Part shown: in pieces, positions 25,219 to 37,030 of the stretch | Layout: each line of letters begins with the position of its first letter | Position numbering within the stretch: position 1 is the first letter of the stretch | NCBI GenBank assembly: GCA_033980235.1 | Contig: CM067066.1 | Span: 41,105,977-41,169,976, forward strand | DNA: 64,000 nt | Reading direction: 5' to 3' | Origin: Diadema setosum | Lineage: Eukaryota; Echinodermata; Echinoidea; Diadematoida; Diadematidae | The notes under the pieces: model-generated | The model's database searches: none | Told to the model about the DNA's origin: nothing | Seen by the model: the letters and a program-made list of their open reading frames with translations, nothing else | Program-made: the position numbers and the translations under genes

Positions 25219-25591
25219 AGGGATCGTATAGATTTGGTTGAGACTTAATGTCAGGTTTCTAACATTTTTTGGTGAGATAATGAGAAACCCGTTTTGAAAT
25301 ATAGAAGAGCATGTAATTCCATGAGGAATTCAACATTCATTTGATGAAAATTGGTTTTGAAATGGCTAAGATATCCAAAATAGAGCGATTCTAATAAAGA
25401 GTGGGACCCACATTTTGTTACGATCGCTTTGTTTTACTTTGCTTTTTAATGTTTCAGTCATTCCAGACCCGATTTTCATCAAATAAACTTTGAATTCCTC
25501 TTAAAATAGCATGCTCTGTACTATTTCATAAGTGTTTTCTTGGTATCTCGCAAAGCCCAATTCTCCTCTCCACCAATACTGTACCATCCCT
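25219..25591. mobile_element. TTAA fold-back MITE, family B copy 2
   Basis: Arms begin AGGGATCGTATAGATTTGG and end CAATACTGTACCATCCCT, with TTAA at 25215-25218 and 25592-25595. The internal arms TTGATGAAAATTGGTTTTGA and ATTTTCATCAAATAAA are complementary. It sits in the 3'-most intron of the SLC7 gene. Confidence 0.85.
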
Positions 25592-25595
25592 TTAA

Positions 25596-25728
25596 AGGGA
25601 TGGTACAGTTTTGGTGGAGATGAGGATCAGGCTTTTAACTTTTTGTGAGATACCAAGAAACCACTTATCAAATAGTATATAACATACCATTCTAAGAGGA
25701 CTTCAAAGTTTATTTGGTGGAAATTAAT
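25596..25728. mobile_element. Solo left arm of family B (copy 3), abutting copy 2
   Basis: Directly after the shared TTAA a new arm starts (AGGGATGGTACAGTTTTGG) and runs to GTTTATTTGGTGGAAATTA, where it ends without the second arm. It lies about 75 bp from the SLC7 exon at 25804. Confidence 0.75.
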
Positions 25729-25803
25729 TCCACACACCTGCCACCTCATTCTACACCAGCACTCTTTTGCACAAAGAATACAAAACCATGACACTACACT
25801 TAC

Positions 25804-25981
25804 GGATGGCAAGAAGGAACCACTCTGGCTTTGTGGTCCACCACACCCCCAGGAAGTAAACAGGGATGCCTGACAACAAGATAGCGGCCCCTATAAGGGT
25901 GTCGATGGGGGCTGCATACACACCCATGATGGTCAGGAAGATGCAGGCAAGGAGGAATAGGACTGGTAGTGCAATATTCAC
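25804..25981 (-). CDS. SLC7 transporter exon, TM11-TM12
   Basis: This 178-nt exon lies between acceptor CTTCTACAG and donor ATCC|GTAAGT. It reads VNIALPVLFLLACIFLTIMG (TM11), then a short loop and GIPVYFLGVWWTTKPEW (TM12), matching the LAT2 pattern ..LTGVPVYFLGVYW..KP. Phase is 0 in and 1 out. Confidence 0.95.
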
Positions 25982-26514
25982 CTGTAGAAGGCAGCAGATA
26001 CAGTATGTGGTTACAGGAATGTCTGAATTCCATGTCATAAGTCATTTGGGTCTTTACTTCAGTATAACCTTTACTGTAAGCATATATTTCTTTATCATTG
26101 CTTACTTCTAGATTGACATATATGAGATTAAGGCCATATACATACATTAATCGTAACTAAAAAAAAAAGAAGAAAACTAAATGTGCATGAGACTAAATAA
26201 ATGTAAAACACCAAATAGGTGTGACAAGATTTCTTTCAAAACATTCGCTCACTCTTCTTGCTAACATCAAGAAGTTGCATGTATTTTTTTTTCTTATAAA
26301 TCTTTAGAAATGTTCCTTCAAAAACAAATCAATCAACATAATCCACAGAAGAGTTTTTCTGACACTGAAATCCAACTGCTGTTGCATGAGGCTATTTCTA
26401 CAACATTCGTAGGTATACATCGTGAAGTGAATATCTTATAGTACATAAATCTTAGCTGGAAATTTCAAAATTTGGAGATAAAAATGTGACTGTTTTGCAT
26501 TTTACACAGATGCC

Positions 26515-27265
26515 CGTTAGAGCAAGGAGGTCTAAGAGTTGGAGTTCCAACTGGCTGTAATTATTCAAACAGTAGTCAGATTTCTATTGATGTACAAAGG
26601 AATTCCACAGGTGCATTTGTGCCTTTGATGATCGATGTTCAATGTCGCTGTCTTGCTGAGCAATCTGGGGATATAATTTTGAACGTTAACATAATGTTGA
26701 CCATATTTTGCTTATTTATTGATTAAATTAAATGAAATCTATTTTAATGATAAAGCATGTAAAACAAAAGTCAATCCCGTCCTGAAATCTGTGCAAAAGT
26801 GTAAATCAGAGCTGTATCATGTGAAAATATCTAAAACTGTACCATCCTGGAAAGCCGGTTTTATCACTTTTCCACAAATAAAACTAATATGGAATAATCT
26901 TTCAAGTAATATTATTTATTGGTAGATATATCAGATAAGTGCCCGGGTATGCCGAGTCAAGTAATTTTCATCTTTATTTCAGCATTTTTTGCCCAATTTC
27001 TATTTGCGCATCCTTGTGTCTGTACAACCTACATGTGTACCTTTTATAAGAAGGAATAGCAAAAAGTAATTACCATCACAAAGAAATATCCTCCTTAGAA
27101 AGTGGCTGGTGACTATGCAATGAGACATGAGTCAATTCTCTTCCTATCTGCATGGCAGATCCTGTTTGGCACATGATTCAAATATTTTCGAGTGGCGGCA
27201 TCGAACATCGAGCAAAGGAAATAAGACGGTTGTGACACCATTCTCTTCAACCTCCTTGGTTAGAG
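26515..27265 (+). repeat. Dispersed repeat copy 2 (paralogue of 11.63-12.49 kb)
   Basis: Shares GGAGTTCCAACTGGCTGT, CTTGCTGAGCAATCTG, TAAAGCATGTAAAACAAAAG, GGTTTTATCACTTTTCCAC and AACCTCCTTGG in the same order and orientation as copy 1. About 95 bp (26547-26641) between the first two blocks is absent from copy 1. It lies in an SLC7 intron. Confidence 0.8.
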
Positions 27266-27904
27266 AGTGACAGAGAGGCCCTGAAGTACATCTATATGAA
27301 GCTACTTTGTACACATAAGAACCTGAACTTTTGGTACTACCAGTGCCTTAATTGAGGCTTTTGCCCGAAAACTGGATTTCCTTATTTTATAAATCAACTA
27401 GACTTCTTTCACAATGTTACCATTTGTCATAAAATCACAAATTCGTCCCTTGAAAACAAATCCAAAATGGAAATTCATGGAACAACTTTTCTTACATTGA
27501 AACGGAAGTGCTATAATTGTACGTGATCAGATTTTAGATGTGTATTGTAAGATAAAACAGCAATTGATGAGTTCATTGTTTGGCAACAGAGCAAATGATT
27601 GACCCATGCTACCACTTAAATAATCAATATCGAAAGCAGGAGAAAAAAAAAATCAATATCAGAATACAGGAAACAATACACCTATTTGTCTGCTTGCCCA
27701 AGGGTGAGGGCAAGTAAAACTACTATTAAGCAAGTACTAGTAACAAATGGACATATGTCTAGCCAAAATTCCCACTCAGTAAAGTGGAACAAATACTTTT
27801 TGTAATGGCCTGCAGAACACATTTCCTTTTACATTCAGAGGGAGATTGACAAGATAAATCTTGCAGAGCAAAATGTCTCAAGTGTAGTGTGGCCTTAGTT
27901 GAAA

Positions 27905-28615
27905 AAATGGGGGGGGGGGGGCTGGGAGGCCCCCCCCCCCCATTGATCTCGGAAACGCAATGTCCGATGAACTTGAAAATTTGCATGCTGATAGATCTTC
28001 GCGTGCTGAATCTGATGACGTAATTTATTTTAATCAATTATGCAATTTTTTTGCATTATTAGCTAATTAATTATTCATAATGCGTATTTTATGCATTTGG
28101 GGGATATTTTCATTATTCAGCCTAAACAAGTACAAAATTACATGAAAACTGTGTAATAATGAAGAATAATGTTTCCCAAATGTGAAATAAATCAGAGAGA
28201 GAAAAAAAATGAGAAAAAACCAACTTTTTTGTTATGTTTTGTATTGTTTTATATTCCTTATGTATATCATTGTTTCTAAACTTTGCCCAATTTATTTCAG
28301 AACAATATAGAAGCATGAACCAAGTGGAAAACCAATTCCTGAGCAAAATTTATAAAGTAATGCAAGCCATGGTCTATTGACAGTATGTAACTGTACACAA
28401 ATATATGCAGCGATAAGCCGTTTTAATGACATTCGCATACTAATTGGTCAATAACACCCCCTAGGTAGGTCCGATATGGACAAATGTGGTATCAAAATGT
28501 GCGCAAGACTTCAGGGGAAGAAGTCATGAAGCGTGAATCCAAAATTCCCAGCGGTCGCGATGCAATCGCCAAAAGTATGGGGGGGGGGGCCTCCCAGGCC
28601 CCCCCCCCCAGTGCA
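27905..28615. mobile_element. Element bounded by inverted G-run/C-run hairpins
   Basis: The left end at 27909-27941 is a G-run, CTGGGAGG, then a C-run. The right end at 28579-28609 is a G-run, CCTCCCAGG, then a C-run. The two ends are inverted complements, and each can itself fold. The AT-rich interior has no long open frame. Confidence 0.6.
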
Positions 28616-28626
28616 GTTAGTGTTAA

Positions 28627-29011
28627 AGGGTGTGTACAGTTCTGGTAGAGGTGAAGATTTAGCTTTTAACGTTTCGTGAGATATTCAGAAACCACTCTAT
28701 GAGATGTCAAAGAGCATGCGGTTCTAAGGGGTATCAAAAGTTTATTTGATGAAAACCGGTTTTGAAATGGCTGAGATATCCAAAAACAATGTGAAACAAA
28801 GAGATACTAATAAAGTTGGGGCATGTCGCCTTTTATTTTTAGCACTTTTTTGGATATCTCAGCCATTTGAAAACCAATTTTCATCAAATAAACGTTGAAT
28901 CCTTCTTAAAATTACATGCTCTTTCATATTTCATAAAAGGCTTTTCATTATCTCACTTATAGGAATGTTCAAAACATGAATCCCTACCTCAACCAGTACT
29001 GTACAGTCCTT
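28627..29011. mobile_element. TTAA fold-back MITE, family B copy 4
   Basis: Begins AGGGTGTGTACAGTTCTGG and ends CCAGTACTGTACAGTCCTT, with TTAA at 28623-28626 and 29012-29015. Complementary arms run throughout. It lies about 160 bp from the SLC7 exon at 29174. Confidence 0.88.
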
Positions 29012-29173
29012 TTAAGGTAGTCTGCCTTCCAGTTAGCATAATGTTCTTTTGCATATTTCTCCACCTACACCAAGACTGATTAATGAATGAGATTTAGAAA
29101 TCTGAGGCATGGATTGGTACACTGCCTACAGCCTTGACGCTACTTCACTTTTCTACATTATGCTAGTCATTAC

Positions 29174-29323
29174 CTTGACAGGCCTTGCCATGTCTGGCCG
29201 CTTGTATCGCAGGTAAATCTGCCCAGCGATAGATGTCCCAGTCGCCAGCCAGGTCACAAAGCTGAAGTAATTGATGAGCTGACCGATGTTTTGAGCGAAC
29301 AGGTACATCAAAGACAGGATGCA
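29174..29323 (-). CDS. SLC7 transporter exon, TM9-TM10 region
   Basis: This 150-nt phase 0/0 exon (50 codons) lies between acceptor TTTGCTAG and donor AAG|GTAATG. It reads CILSLMYLFAQNIGQLINYF, then SFVTWLATGTSIAGQIYLRY and KRPDMARPVK. It matches the LAT2 region ..LINYVGF...GVTVAGQIVLRWKKP..PRPIK. Confidence 0.95.
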
Positions 29324-32010
29324 CTAGCAAAGAAAAAATGGTTAGAATAATGCAAAGAAAATATCATGGTGAAAATATCTGCAATTATGGAAGAACAGTT
29401 GACATCTCTTGACAAGGCATGCAGTCAGCAAAATCATGTGACTTATTGACATACATGGTTTGCTACATTTAAGACAGGGAATAAAAAATAAAATTTCACT
29501 TCATTTTAACTTTATCTTAACCACATTAAGCAAGTTTATTTATTTTTTTAAAACAAGAAATACTTAAACATACAACTGTTAGCTGAATTGTTAATCATAA
29601 TGCAAAGTTTTCTGTTTTGTAGATTACAGGAGTTCTTCTTACTCAGGTCCATACTATGCTGGTGGACTAGCTTATGACTGGTAAGAGCTTATTCTCCTAC
29701 TGCACTCTGCAATACATGCTTATGATTCCTGACAATAAATGCTTGACAAATAACTTAACATAAGTATATTAGCAATAGATTTTAGCCAAGTTTGTACTAT
29801 TAAAGACAAGCTTGAGAGTGCACAGCAGAGAGAAAAGGGGAAAAGGTACCTGTAATATTAGAGAATATCACCGGATAGAGTTTGGTTTACGAGTCAGGTT
29901 GCCATTTACACCATATGCAGTATTGCAGGTACCAGCTCATTTAATGTCTACACGAGTACCTAGCTTGCTTTTAGCCAACTCTGTTTTAGATATGCATACC
30001 AGTATGCTGAATGAAACAGTGTCCTCACACAATATTGTCAACACACTCTACAATGTATGCTCACACAAGTTTCACCAGTTTCATACAGCTGACAAAAGTT
30101 GCAGCTTATGTAAAAGTATTCTTTCTGTCATTTCAATTTGAACAGCTCACAGTATTACAAAATGGCACACAGTATGCAACATACTCAAGCAAAGATGATA
30201 GCATTTCCTTCTGGAAGTCTACATTTTTTTTTTTTTTTTTTTTGAGAGGAAAGAGTGATGGTTTGCTTCTCTGAACTGTGCCTGCTATATGTCATGTACA
30301 AGGTTAGTCCACATGCCACTTCAGAGCAACAAAAGAAAGATGTAGGTATATACATTATACAAACACTTGTGGGAACACGGGATGGGGTTCGTATGTGAAA
30401 TGTATAGTAATAAAGTACAGCTAGGTGATAAAAACTGATTGTACTGCTTATCTCTATGGTTCCATCAGAATAATAAGTGCAGGCATCTTACACCAGTCCC
30501 ATGACCTGTATGTGTCCAGGGAGGTTGGCAAGCTCTCCCTGATAAGATAATAAGCCTGAAACATGTATGCCTTTTCCTTTGCTGACAAGTGCTACCTGAG
30601 GTGCTGTTTGTGAGAAGTGCTGATAGCATCTCATCAACATTACTGTTCTTATGGCATGTTTATATTTCATTCTATTCCGTTTCAATATTTTATTCTCAAG
30701 CAGTCATAACACAGTTGATATCTCGTTTATGACTCTTAGTGTCATGGTTTGATTTGGTTGAAGAAAAAAAACTAGTGTCAAACCTTAATGCAGGTAAAAT
30801 GTGACCAGCTGATCATATCATATACCAGCAAATTGATAATGTATGGCTTTTGGTTATGCAAATTAGGGTTAAAGTTGATATTTCAAAAGTTACATTTGAA
30901 GGTAAAGATAATTCATAAAATACCTCATGTCATAGTTTTATCAAGTTTATGTCAGTTTTATCAAGTTCATGTCAAAATCCTCTTGCTAAATACAGTTACT
31001 GAGCTTAAAACACTGACACACTCCCACATGCTTATACGTGAATCTCCCATTGGTTTTGTATCTCAAAGACTGTTTGTGCAAATTTGTCCAAATCTTGTGA
31101 TTTCTGCATATCTTTCTAAACTGTTTTGACTAGTGATTCCCAAGTTTCAAAGATGACAATAATCAGTGACCAATATCGGATCATGAATATATCACCTACA
31201 TCATCCTAATGATGAGATCACATGTAATTTTAATTGAAACATGTGCACAGCGCATAAATTCTATGCATACTCTAATATCAGGCCTAGTCTCATAATTAAT
31301 CATTAAAGTCTGTCACATGTATAGCTTGAAACACTGGAGTATTAATCTGGTGACGAAATCTAGTCCAACCTGAGCAATGATGGGAACAATGGCATGGTAA
31401 TGCCAGGTGTGTGTAATGGATGACTAATCTCCAATTTATGCCACTATCACCCCTTGCTAGAAGCGTGATAGTAGCATTTGCTCCTGACTTACAAGCTTGA
31501 CAAAAAGCATGTGGACCAAGCAACTGCTCAAGTCAGGTGGCAATACTTGTTTCTACAACCCCAGCTACTTGGCAACATTTCATCATGCACATGGCAGATT
31601 GTTGTTTTAAACACACTTTCCAGCACATGGCAGATTGTCACTAGGCGGTGGGACTGGTCATAGGGTTAACAACATTTTGCCATGCGCACAGACAAGTGTG
31701 TTAACAACATTCTGCCATGTGCACGACAATATTATTCTTTGTCTCCAATTTGCCATAAACAAGAGTGTGCAAGAGACATGCAAGATCACATGTTTTCATC
31801 AGCAGTGACATATTTTGAAATGTGATTTTACTGAATTCATTTCTTTTATTCACCTTTAGAAAAGTATTGACCTCATCATCAACAAATCTTAGCTTGTCCT
31901 TGGGGTGAGTGGCCCAACTTACTGCCCCATTCACTTTGTTCCTGTGTATTGGAAGGCATTTTAAAGCACACTCTGCATAAACTCCAGCTTGGAGGGACAT
32001 CGCTACTTAC
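29324..32010. other. SLC7 intron
   Basis: AT-rich with a T-run at about 30224-30243. No recognised element or exon. Short open frames on both strands are not supported. Confidence 0.5.
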
Positions 32011-32107
32011 TGTAAAGATGAGAGAAGGTAGAGGAGTCTTTCTGCTGACACTGATCATGGCAATGGCTTCAGGCAAGTGTCCAATGCGAGCTCCAACAAA
32101 GTAGATT
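32011..32107 (-). CDS. SLC7 transporter exon, [20 protein letters not shown] segment
   Basis: This 97-nt exon lies between acceptor GTCTTGTAG and donor ACA|GTAAGT. The preceding AG plus A gives R, then the frame reads [20 protein letters not shown] and [12 protein letters not shown]. It matches the highly conserved SLC7 motif R.FF.(G/A).REGHLP...AMI...TP.P. The glutamate of GHLPE is present. The family's usual REGH is RIGH here (I for E). Confidence 0.96.
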
Positions 32108-33420
32108 CTACAAGACAAATAAGACAGAAATGTTTACTGGAACACAAGGAATGTGTTCAAGTCAAACTAAAATCCCTCGTTGTATCATGATCTCATTACT
32201 GCAGTACCAACGGTTTAATGCAATCATTTAAATATCTTTTTCTTTTTTTCAGGTGGGAAATCTTGATAATAAAATATTACTTATCTTTAAATGCTAAAAA
32301 CCATCACCAGGAAATGAGCTATCAAGTGTGTGTGTCCTTAGATTAATATCCAGTTTAGATCTCTTGCTGGTGCCAGGGATACTGCATGACTGGCACCAGC
32401 ACTAGTCCTACAGTCACTGTTTGCTGGCTGACATAAAACTTATGATATATACCATGCAGTATTTGTGGTTTCCAGGCTAGAGTTAAATGTTGCCTGCTGA
32501 ACATAGCACCATGTTGGCTATTTGTGTAGATCATCTCCTGCTGACTAAAACATGTCGCTTGGAAGACAGCATCTGTCATTTCCCATTTGAAGCTTGACTT
32601 AGCATTGTAAAAAGGAATTTACTCCAAATTAACATGTGAATGAAGCGAAAAGAAAAATAATGAAAAAAATATTTATGAAGTTGAGGAAAATTAATCAATC
32701 CATTAAAAAACATGCATTCTAAAACTTTGATTTGACTGTCAATGCCGGATATTAAAGAAAGGTACGTCACAGCAGTGGAATGATATAATCAACAAACAAA
32801 GAGAATTCTACAAACAATAATTCCTTTGAATGAAAACTACATGTATTCTCTGTGATTGATATGTGAAGGTTAATGTTATTTGCACACCTGCTATGGGAGT
32901 TAAGTAAAGCATTCTTTCATAAAAAAAAACAATAACAGTAGGGAATTTAAGTGGTAGAGATCTAATAATCTGTGTGTAAAGCATGTAGCATCATGGTCTC
33001 TTACCAACATTATAATTACACAATCATCATACACAAAACACAAGAAGGGGTCTCCTAAACTTCTTTTAACTGTCTTTTAATGCGGTTATATTACATATTA
33101 CCACTTCTGTCAGTGAGATGAAAAATACAGTTTGAAAGTTCTGAATAGGTGGTAAGACATATAATCAAGAATAAGCTCCCCTTTTAACATGAGCTCTTAT
33201 TAAAAAGCAAAGTTACACTTTATCTGCCTACGGTACAATTTACAGGACTCAGGAACTCCAGTAATTGCTCATCATAAATACACCATTGATGTGTACACTG
33301 CAATCTGCAATTTTATAGCCTTGAAGTATGATTCCATGCCACGTTCAAGTTGGTTAATCAAATAAAATGAATTCAGAAAACCAGAATGGTAGAGGTCTCA
33401 TAAATATCAGACCAAAAGTA
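32108..33420. other. SLC7 intron, nothing recognised
   Basis: AT-rich. No repeat or exon is supported. Confidence 0.45.
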
Positions 33421-34522
33421 AGTAATACAATGCAAGTACCATAATGTGTCTCACCCATTTGCGTACAAGAAATTGTACGCGAATGGAATATAACAGATAA
33501 AAAGAAGAGATATAACAGATAAAAAGAGATATAAAAGGGTAAAAATTCATGGCAAAAAGAAACGTGCCATAAAAACTTATCATTGGGCCCTTAAAGTTTG
33601 TTGACCCCTGCCTGTGACCTTTGACCTTGTGGTGTCCATCCACTCCCCAAGGGACATCTAGCATCAAAGTTTGATCAAAAATGGACCTATGGATCAAAAG
33701 TTATGACCCATAATAGAAACGTGTCATAAAAACTTAACATTGGGCTCTAAAAGTTTGTTGACCCATGCTTGTGACCATTGACCTTGTGGTGACCATGCAC
33801 TCCCCAAGGGACATCTACCATCCAAGTTTAGTCACAAATGGAATCATGGATCAGAAGTTATGACCGATAATAGAAACGCGCCATAAAAACTTAACATTGG
33901 GCTCTAAAAGTTTGTTGACCCCTGCTTGTTGTTGTGTTTTATGAGCGCACTACATTTATCACAAGTGTACGCATATTCCATGTATTCTATATTTGAGTGA
34001 TACGGTCAGAACAGCAGTCATTACATGACGCTAGTTTGTGATAGTGGATTAAAGTTGTTCATTTTATCGCTAAAAAACTATGTCCTCTGTTCATCATTGA
34101 ATCCGGTCCACTATTACAACACTTGTGACCTCTGACATTGTGGTGATCATCCACCCCCCAAGGGACATCTACCATCCAAGTTTGGTCACAAACAGACCTA
34201 TGGATCAAAAGTTATGACCCATAATAGAAATGCGCCATAAAAACTTAACATTGGGCTCTTAAAGTTCGTTGACCCCTGTTTGTGACCTTTGACCTTGTGG
34301 TGATCATCCACTCCCCAAGGGACATCTACCATCCAAGTTTGGTCACAAACAGACCTATGGATCAAAAGTTATGACCCATAATAGAAATGCGCCATAAAAA
34401 CTTAACTTTGGGCTCTTAAAGTTCGTTGACCCCTGTTTGTGACCTTTGACCTTGTGGTAATCATCCACTCCCCAAGGGACATCTACCATCCAAGTTTGGT
34501 CACAAACAGACCTATGGATCAA

Positions 34523-36385
34523 AGTTATGACAGTGCAGTTCACTCGTATCCCACGAGACAAGCATCAGATATACATTTAGTGAACCCCGGTACTGCACTA
34601 GCCTATACATCAGTCAGACATAGCGGTCCTGATGTCTGGAATGCGCTACCTCAGCATGTTCGTAATTTACAAAAAATAGTTACGTTCAAAAGGTTGATCA
34701 AACATATTCTATTATCAGCTTCACGCTGAACTCCTGGATACTATTAACTATTAAACTTGCTGTGATCATATATTTCCCCTGAAGTCAACATTTGAATGGG
34801 ATTTAATCAATTTAATCAGTATAATTTGCTTATAATGACTTGACACTTTAAACTTTTTCTTGCTCTCTCTTGTCAATGTCCGACAGGACGACAGGACAAA
34901 TAGGCACCACACATGCATTTTTTCTTTCCCCCTCATGTTCCCATGCTCTCTTTGTAAATACCCCCCCAACTCCTATCAAGTACATGGGTGTATGCAAGGG
35001 GGGGGGGGGGGTCGGGAGGGTCGTACGACCCCCCCCCCCCAAATTTTCAGAAGGTCCACTTTTTGTGACAGACATTTATGTTTTTCGAGGGCTTTTTACC
35101 CTGTATACAACAGGGGAAAAAAGTGACCAGGTGGTGTTCTAGCGAATTGTCAAAAACGTCGTAAATTTCGTAACTTAGTTTTAATCTGCCATAACTTATT
35201 TCTTAGGCTTAAGCCGCGCTGCCATGTTTATTGATTTTCCTGTCTCCCATCAGCAACTCATCGAACTAGTTGCCTAGACTACACACTTACAGCCGGCCTT
35301 ATTACTCGCGCCTTACCCTATGACAACCGCGGCCGTTTGAATTATGGCCTAACCTATATTGTCCTGTAAGGAGGATGTTATAATTCATACTCATGCTTTC
35401 AACTCCTGTCCTTTTGGATTGAGATTGAAGTGCATATTCTACTTTCTTACTACATTCGGAGGCAAAGTTAGGCAGGATTGACTAGCTCTGGGAGTATCGT
35501 CAACTCTGGAATACTTGCATTAAATGGTCCGCAAAACTTTTTACTATATACTCTAGGATTTAATAGGAAGGTGTAGCTAGTCAGCAACTTTTTTTAAATG
35601 CAGTTTTCAACTTACCGATTGACAAACTTGTAAGTGACCAACTCAGGTTTTATCACCAGTTTTAACATAAATGAGTTTTTCTAAGTATGCTGAAAAAGTC
35701 ACTTTTGTATGCACCAAATGGCCCCATTTTAAGATATAAAATTCAAAACTCCCCACCGTGGGAGGGGGGACACCCACCTCCCACACCCTCCCCCGCTTGG
35801 TCGCTCTGCTCCCTCGCAAAGGTAAAGGTTCAAAAATTGTGATTACGACCCCCAAGAAAAAAATCCTGGCTACACCCCTGGACCGACTCAGGTTTTATCA
35901 CCAGTTTTAACATAAATGGGTTCTTTTCTAAGTATGCCGAAAAAGTCACTTTTGTATGCACCAAATGGCCCCATTTTAAGATATAAAATTCAAAAACTCC
36001 CCCCCTCGGTCAGTCCGCTCCCTCGGGCTCGGTCGCTTCGCTCCCTCGCAAAAGGTCCAAAAATTGTGATTACGACCCCCCCAGAAAAAATCCTGGATAC
36101 ACCCCTGAAGTATCATTTAAACAATTTGCAAGCATATAGATTGTGGGCATGGGGGTTGCAACGATTTTCAAGCTTTAAGCTTATGTTGCAATTCCTTTGC
36201 ATGTTCGTTACCTTGAATAATGTAGCTCTCTTAGTGGAGTTGTATACTATCCTGTAACTGCTTCTTATCAATGTATACTTATTGTATATATTCTGTCTTG
36301 GCTATATGAGATGTACTTGCATACATTTGTATGCATTCCTATTTTGTGAACACGCATGAAATCTTGAATAAATAAATAATAAAAA
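34523..36385 (+). mobile_element. LINE 3' end inserted into the 157-bp repeat, itself interrupted
   Basis: At the left, HSYPTRQASDIHLVNPGTAL and HSGPDVWNALPQHVRNLQ are the usual C-terminal end of CR1/L2-type ORF2, followed by a stop at about 34727. The 3' UTR is interrupted by G/C-run elements (about 34.98-36.11 kb), resumes near 36110 and ends in an AATAAATAAATAAT tail at 36366-36383. The host repeat continues at once (ACGCGCCATAAAAACTTAAC). Confidence 0.75.
34982..36108. mobile_element. G/C-run element with a tandem duplication of about 230-240 bp
   Basis: Starts at ATGGGTGTATGCAAGG with a G-run (34999-35012) and C-run (35030-35040). ACTCAGGTTTTATCACCAG through ATCCTGG.TACACCCCTG occurs twice in tandem (about 35640-35881 and 35884-36107). 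The CCTGGCTACACCCCTG end is common to this kind of element. Confidence 0.65.
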
Positions 36386-36473
36386 CGCGCCATAAAAACT
36401 TAACATTGGGCTCTAAAAGTTCGTTGACTCCTGCTTGTGACCTTTGACCTTGTGGTGATCATCCACTCCTTAA

Positions 36474-37030
36474 AGGTAGGGAATCCCATTTGCATGCCTT
36501 AAATGAAGAGTTGTATAAATACAGTGGTATGTTGAAGAGAGTATCATTTTAAAAACTCCCATCAAGTATTGAAAGTGTAGGGTTACATTTAGTACATTTT
36601 TATTGACCGTTAGATTTTGAATTGAATTTTTTTTCGGGGCTCACCGTAAATTCCAGCACATTGCTAGGCTACCTTTGCAGACCCATGCACTGCATGTGTG
36701 TCCATCATGTATATTTTGTTAAGAAAGTTCATCAAAACTTACAAACATTTCTATAAACATTCTTGCCACACACTCTATATGTTATTAAATCAGCTCTCAT
36801 ACATTTAGATTTGTGTTTATAGATAAAAGAATACAGAAGACTGCAACAAAAAGGCTTAAGTGTGGCTGACACACAGAACTACTGAGTAGTTGAGTTTTGT
36901 GCATTATTCAAATTGTAGATAACTGTTGACTTCCAAATTTCTCAGCAGTGGCCTATAAACAAGTCCCCTGTAGGTTCATATCTAATGTTTTGCTGCATTT
37001 TGGGAGGTCTGTAAAAGGTATTCCCTACCT
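36474..37030. mobile_element. TTAA element, family E (557 bp)
   Basis: Ends AGGTAGGGAATCCC and GGTATTCCCTACCT are inverted complements, with TTAA on both sides (36470-36473 and 37031-37034). It interrupts the CACTCCCCAAGGGACAT part of a 157-bp unit. The GGGACAT part is duplicated once at the right junction. It has no coding capacity. Confidence 0.8.
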
